Shown here one piece after another: positions 8,301 to 8,706 of a DNA stretch of 8,706 nt. Source of the stretch: an uncultured Lachnospiraceae bacterium (GTDB taxonomy: Bacteria > Bacillota > Clostridia > Lachnospirales > Lachnospiraceae). A program made the translations under genes and the position numbers. How positions within the stretch are numbered: the stretch's first letter is position 1; every line of letters begins with the position of its first letter. Where the stretch lies: positions 1-8,706 of the forward strand of contig CANRJU010000095.1 in NCBI GenBank assembly GCA_947631075.1, in the 5' to 3' direction. Under the pieces are notes generated by a model that saw nothing but the letters and a program-made list of their open reading frames with translations, had not been told where the DNA came from and made no database searches.

Positions 8301-8390
8301 AGAGAACATTTTAAGGCTATCTCCGGCGATAATGTTGTCTATGATGTTGTAGACAGCTATAAATCGCTGATGGAGAAAGTGATGAAGTAG
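5331..8390 (+). CDS. res: Type III R-M restriction subunit Res (helicase-nuclease)
   Basis: A complete 1019-residue protein, the usual size for Res. It is the ATP-dependent translocating and cleaving subunit, which acts on foreign DNA in complex with Mod. Visible motifs: Walker A ETGVGKT at 101-107 (Lys106); motif II IIDEPQ with Asp226-Glu227, the DEPQ form common in type III Res; motif III SAT at 252-254; REGWDNP at 535-541 (motif V region); motif VI EVGRGLRL at 561-568. The C-terminal nuclease of the PD-(D/E)XK fold shows NPDWA with Asp951 and ETK at 969-971 (Glu969, Lys971), followed by a conserved KIHCAREHF segment. No stop, frameshift or missing catalytic residue is seen, so the endonuclease looks intact. 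It starts at ATG 5331 behind a strong ribosome binding site, 15 bases after mod. Without a full-length Mod it should be unable to recognise DNA, so restriction should follow the state of the mod tract; that is inferred from known type III biochemistry. Confidence 0.95.
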   Translation: MRIQYKHQKFQADAAKAVVDAFAGQPYLTPTYMMDRGSGYLQRSLADDVNFTGWSNQKIVPELNDRLILEHLQKIQRENHIAPSNKLEGRSNGYNLTIEMETGVGKTYTYIKTMYELNRAYGWSKFIVVVPSIAIREGVYKSFEMTQEHFAEEYGKKIHYFIYNSSQLTEIDRFASDSSINVMIINSQAFNAKGKDARRIYMKLDEFRSRKPIDIIAKTNPILIIDEPQSVEGKQTKENLKQFNPMITLRYSATHKSDNIYNMVYRLDAMEAYNKRLVKKIAVKGITEIGSTATDSYLYLESINLSKGNPTATIQFEMKMASGGTKKKSKIVKEGDNLYDYSNSLEEYKNGFVVSHIDGRDDSVEFINGIKIYAGDVIGAVDEDQFRRIQIRETILSHLQRERQLFYKGIKVLSLFFIDEVANYREYDAAGQPANGKYATMFEEEYEDIISNLQLSIGEDDYIKYLNSIKASKTHAGYFSVDRKGKMINSKVGRKETTSDDVSAYELIMKNKELLLDRDPNRSPVRFIFSHSALREGWDNPNVFQICTLKQSSSDVRKRQEVGRGLRLCVNQDGERMDVNALGNDVHNVNVLTVIASESYDSFAKGLQTEMAEAVADRPKAVTKELFVDKIVKDDQGNEFMITSDVASAIHFDLIVNGYINKLGELTDKYYEDKANGEIKIAEEAQDIASGVIEIIDSIYDNKAMQPENARSNNVELQVDDDKLNSKEFKALWSKINAKSVYVVDFDTEELIRKSIASLDSKLHVAKIYFQVENGEMDSIKSKEDLLAGDSFVKEKSRNYGVSAAANSNVKYDLIGKLVDETGLTRKAIVGILQGIQPVVFEQFKNNPEEFISKAAQLINDQKATAIIEHITYDVLDEEYGTDIFTDPTIKGRLGVNAMKAKKHLYDHIVYDSSNERDFATDLDTNMDVAVYVKLPDGFYISTPVGHYNPDWAIAFYEGSVKHIYFVAETKGSMNSMQLRMIEESKIHCAREHFKAISGDNVVYDVVDSYKSLMEKVMK

Positions 8391-8397
8391 AAAAAAG

Positions 8398-8438
8398 TTC
8401 CAAAGCATCATAATGAGGCTTTGGGTGAAGCTTTGGAA
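8398..8438. terminator. Inverted repeat after res; possible terminator for minus-strand transcription
   Basis: TTCCAAAGC (8398-8406) is complementary to GCTTTGGAA (8430-8438), a 9-bp stem with a 23-base loop. A second GCTTTGG at 8418-8424 can pair with the same left arm (7 bp, 11-base loop), so two hairpins compete. On the + strand no T run follows, so it is not a standard terminator for res. On the minus strand the stem is followed within two bases by T6 (complement of A6 at 8391-8396), which fits an intrinsic terminator facing the operon. A processing site or + strand attenuator is also possible. Confidence 0.4.
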
Positions 8439-8444
8439 GTGTCC

Positions 8445-8451
8445 GGAGGTG
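8445..8451 (+). promoter_or_regulatory. Ribosome binding site of the DUF3791 gene (GGAGGTG)
   Basis: GGAGGTG lies 6 bases before ATG 8458, close to ideal sequence and spacing, and supports that start, which gives a protein with an N-terminal extension before the DUF3791 core. Confidence 0.6.
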
Positions 8452-8457
8452 TTAAAA

Positions 8458-8706
8458 ATGTCTGATTTTACGGGAAATTATCATGATTCAGCAAATAAAT
8501 ATGCTGAAAATATATCAAAGATGAAACAGAATGTTCAGGGAGCATGTACCGGCAACTATTCGGTTGATGAATTAAGATTTATTATTTTTTGCATAGAAAG
8601 CCTTGCGGAGGATATGAATGTTGATTCAGTAAGTGTGTATGATGCATTGGCCAAAGAGAGTGATATTGTTGATCAGTATATTATTCCTTGTTATGAAACA
8701 CTTCAC
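8458..8706 (+). CDS. DUF3791 family protein, 5' part (3' end off window)
   Basis: Eighty-three residues are visible and the frame is open at the window edge. Residues about 36-83 match the DUF3791 pattern as I know it: a helix ending in RFIIFCIESLAEDMNV, then VYDALAKESDIVDQYIIPCYETLH, which normally continues with a TQ...YIVDDI segment just past the edge. The first ~34 residues (polar, helical, SANKYAENISKMKQNVQ) form an extension before the core. DUF3791 proteins are small, cytoplasmic and uncharacterised. In clostridial genomes they are often next to DUF3990 genes, and the pair has been suggested to resemble a toxin-antitoxin module; this is from memory and the partner is not visible here. 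The 67-base gap with an inverted repeat separates it from res, so it may be a separate unit of the same island rather than part of the type III operon. Confidence 0.8.
   Translation, partial: MSDFTGNYHDSANKYAENISKMKQNVQGACTGNYSVDELRFIIFCIESLAEDMNVDSVSVYDALAKESDIVDQYIIPCYETLH

Noticed and set aside
1..8390. The locus as DISARM or BREX
   Set aside because: A SNF2-like helicase beside a methyltransferase recalls DISARM, but no DUF1998 or other DISARM partner, and no PglZ or BrxC-like gene, is seen. Mod and Res motifs are clearly type III restriction-modification.
8386..8414. A promoter for the DUF3791 gene (CATAAT at 8409-8414)
   Set aside because: The -10-like hexamer is imperfect, there is no recognisable -35 at 16-18 bases upstream, and it lies in the hairpin loop. 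Not strong enough to call.

Overview
The window is most likely from a gut-type Firmicute of class Clostridia, perhaps Lachnospiraceae. I infer this from strong AGGAGG-type ribosome binding sites, moderate to low GC, the overall look of the proteins, and a DUF3791 gene, a family I know mainly from Clostridia. All genes lie on the + strand and are packed like an operon. The layout is typical of a defence island.

Layout: (1) positions 1-2106 are the 3' part of a large SNF2/HepA-type helicase whose start lies off the window; (2) 2117-2773 is a DUF4391 protein with a coiled-coil tail; (3) 2770-3408 is a markedly AT-rich gene for a protein with one N-terminal membrane segment; (4) 3410-5315 is a type III restriction-modification methyltransferase (Mod), interrupted by a one-base frame offset at an eight-G run (4737-4744); (5) 5331-8390 is the type III restriction subunit (Res), intact with helicase and PD-(D/E)XK nuclease motifs; (6) 8391-8457 is a short spacer with an inverted repeat; (7) from 8458 to the edge is the start of a DUF3791 protein. 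The first five genes are separated by 1-15 bases or overlap, so they are probably co-transcribed from a promoter upstream of the window.

How they may work together: Mod recognises and methylates the target, and Res needs Mod to find DNA and cleave it. The helicase, DUF4391 protein and membrane protein look like accessory parts of a composite type III defence locus; their roles are not known to me. The most interesting signal is the G8 run. It sits in a short apparent insertion directly after the SAM-binding motif of Mod, and loss of one G (G7) would restore a 634-residue Mod. This looks like a slipped-strand phase-variation switch captured in the OFF state. It would turn methylation, and probably restriction too, on and off while the other genes stay in frame. 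An assembly error in the homopolymer or a genuine broken gene are the main alternatives.
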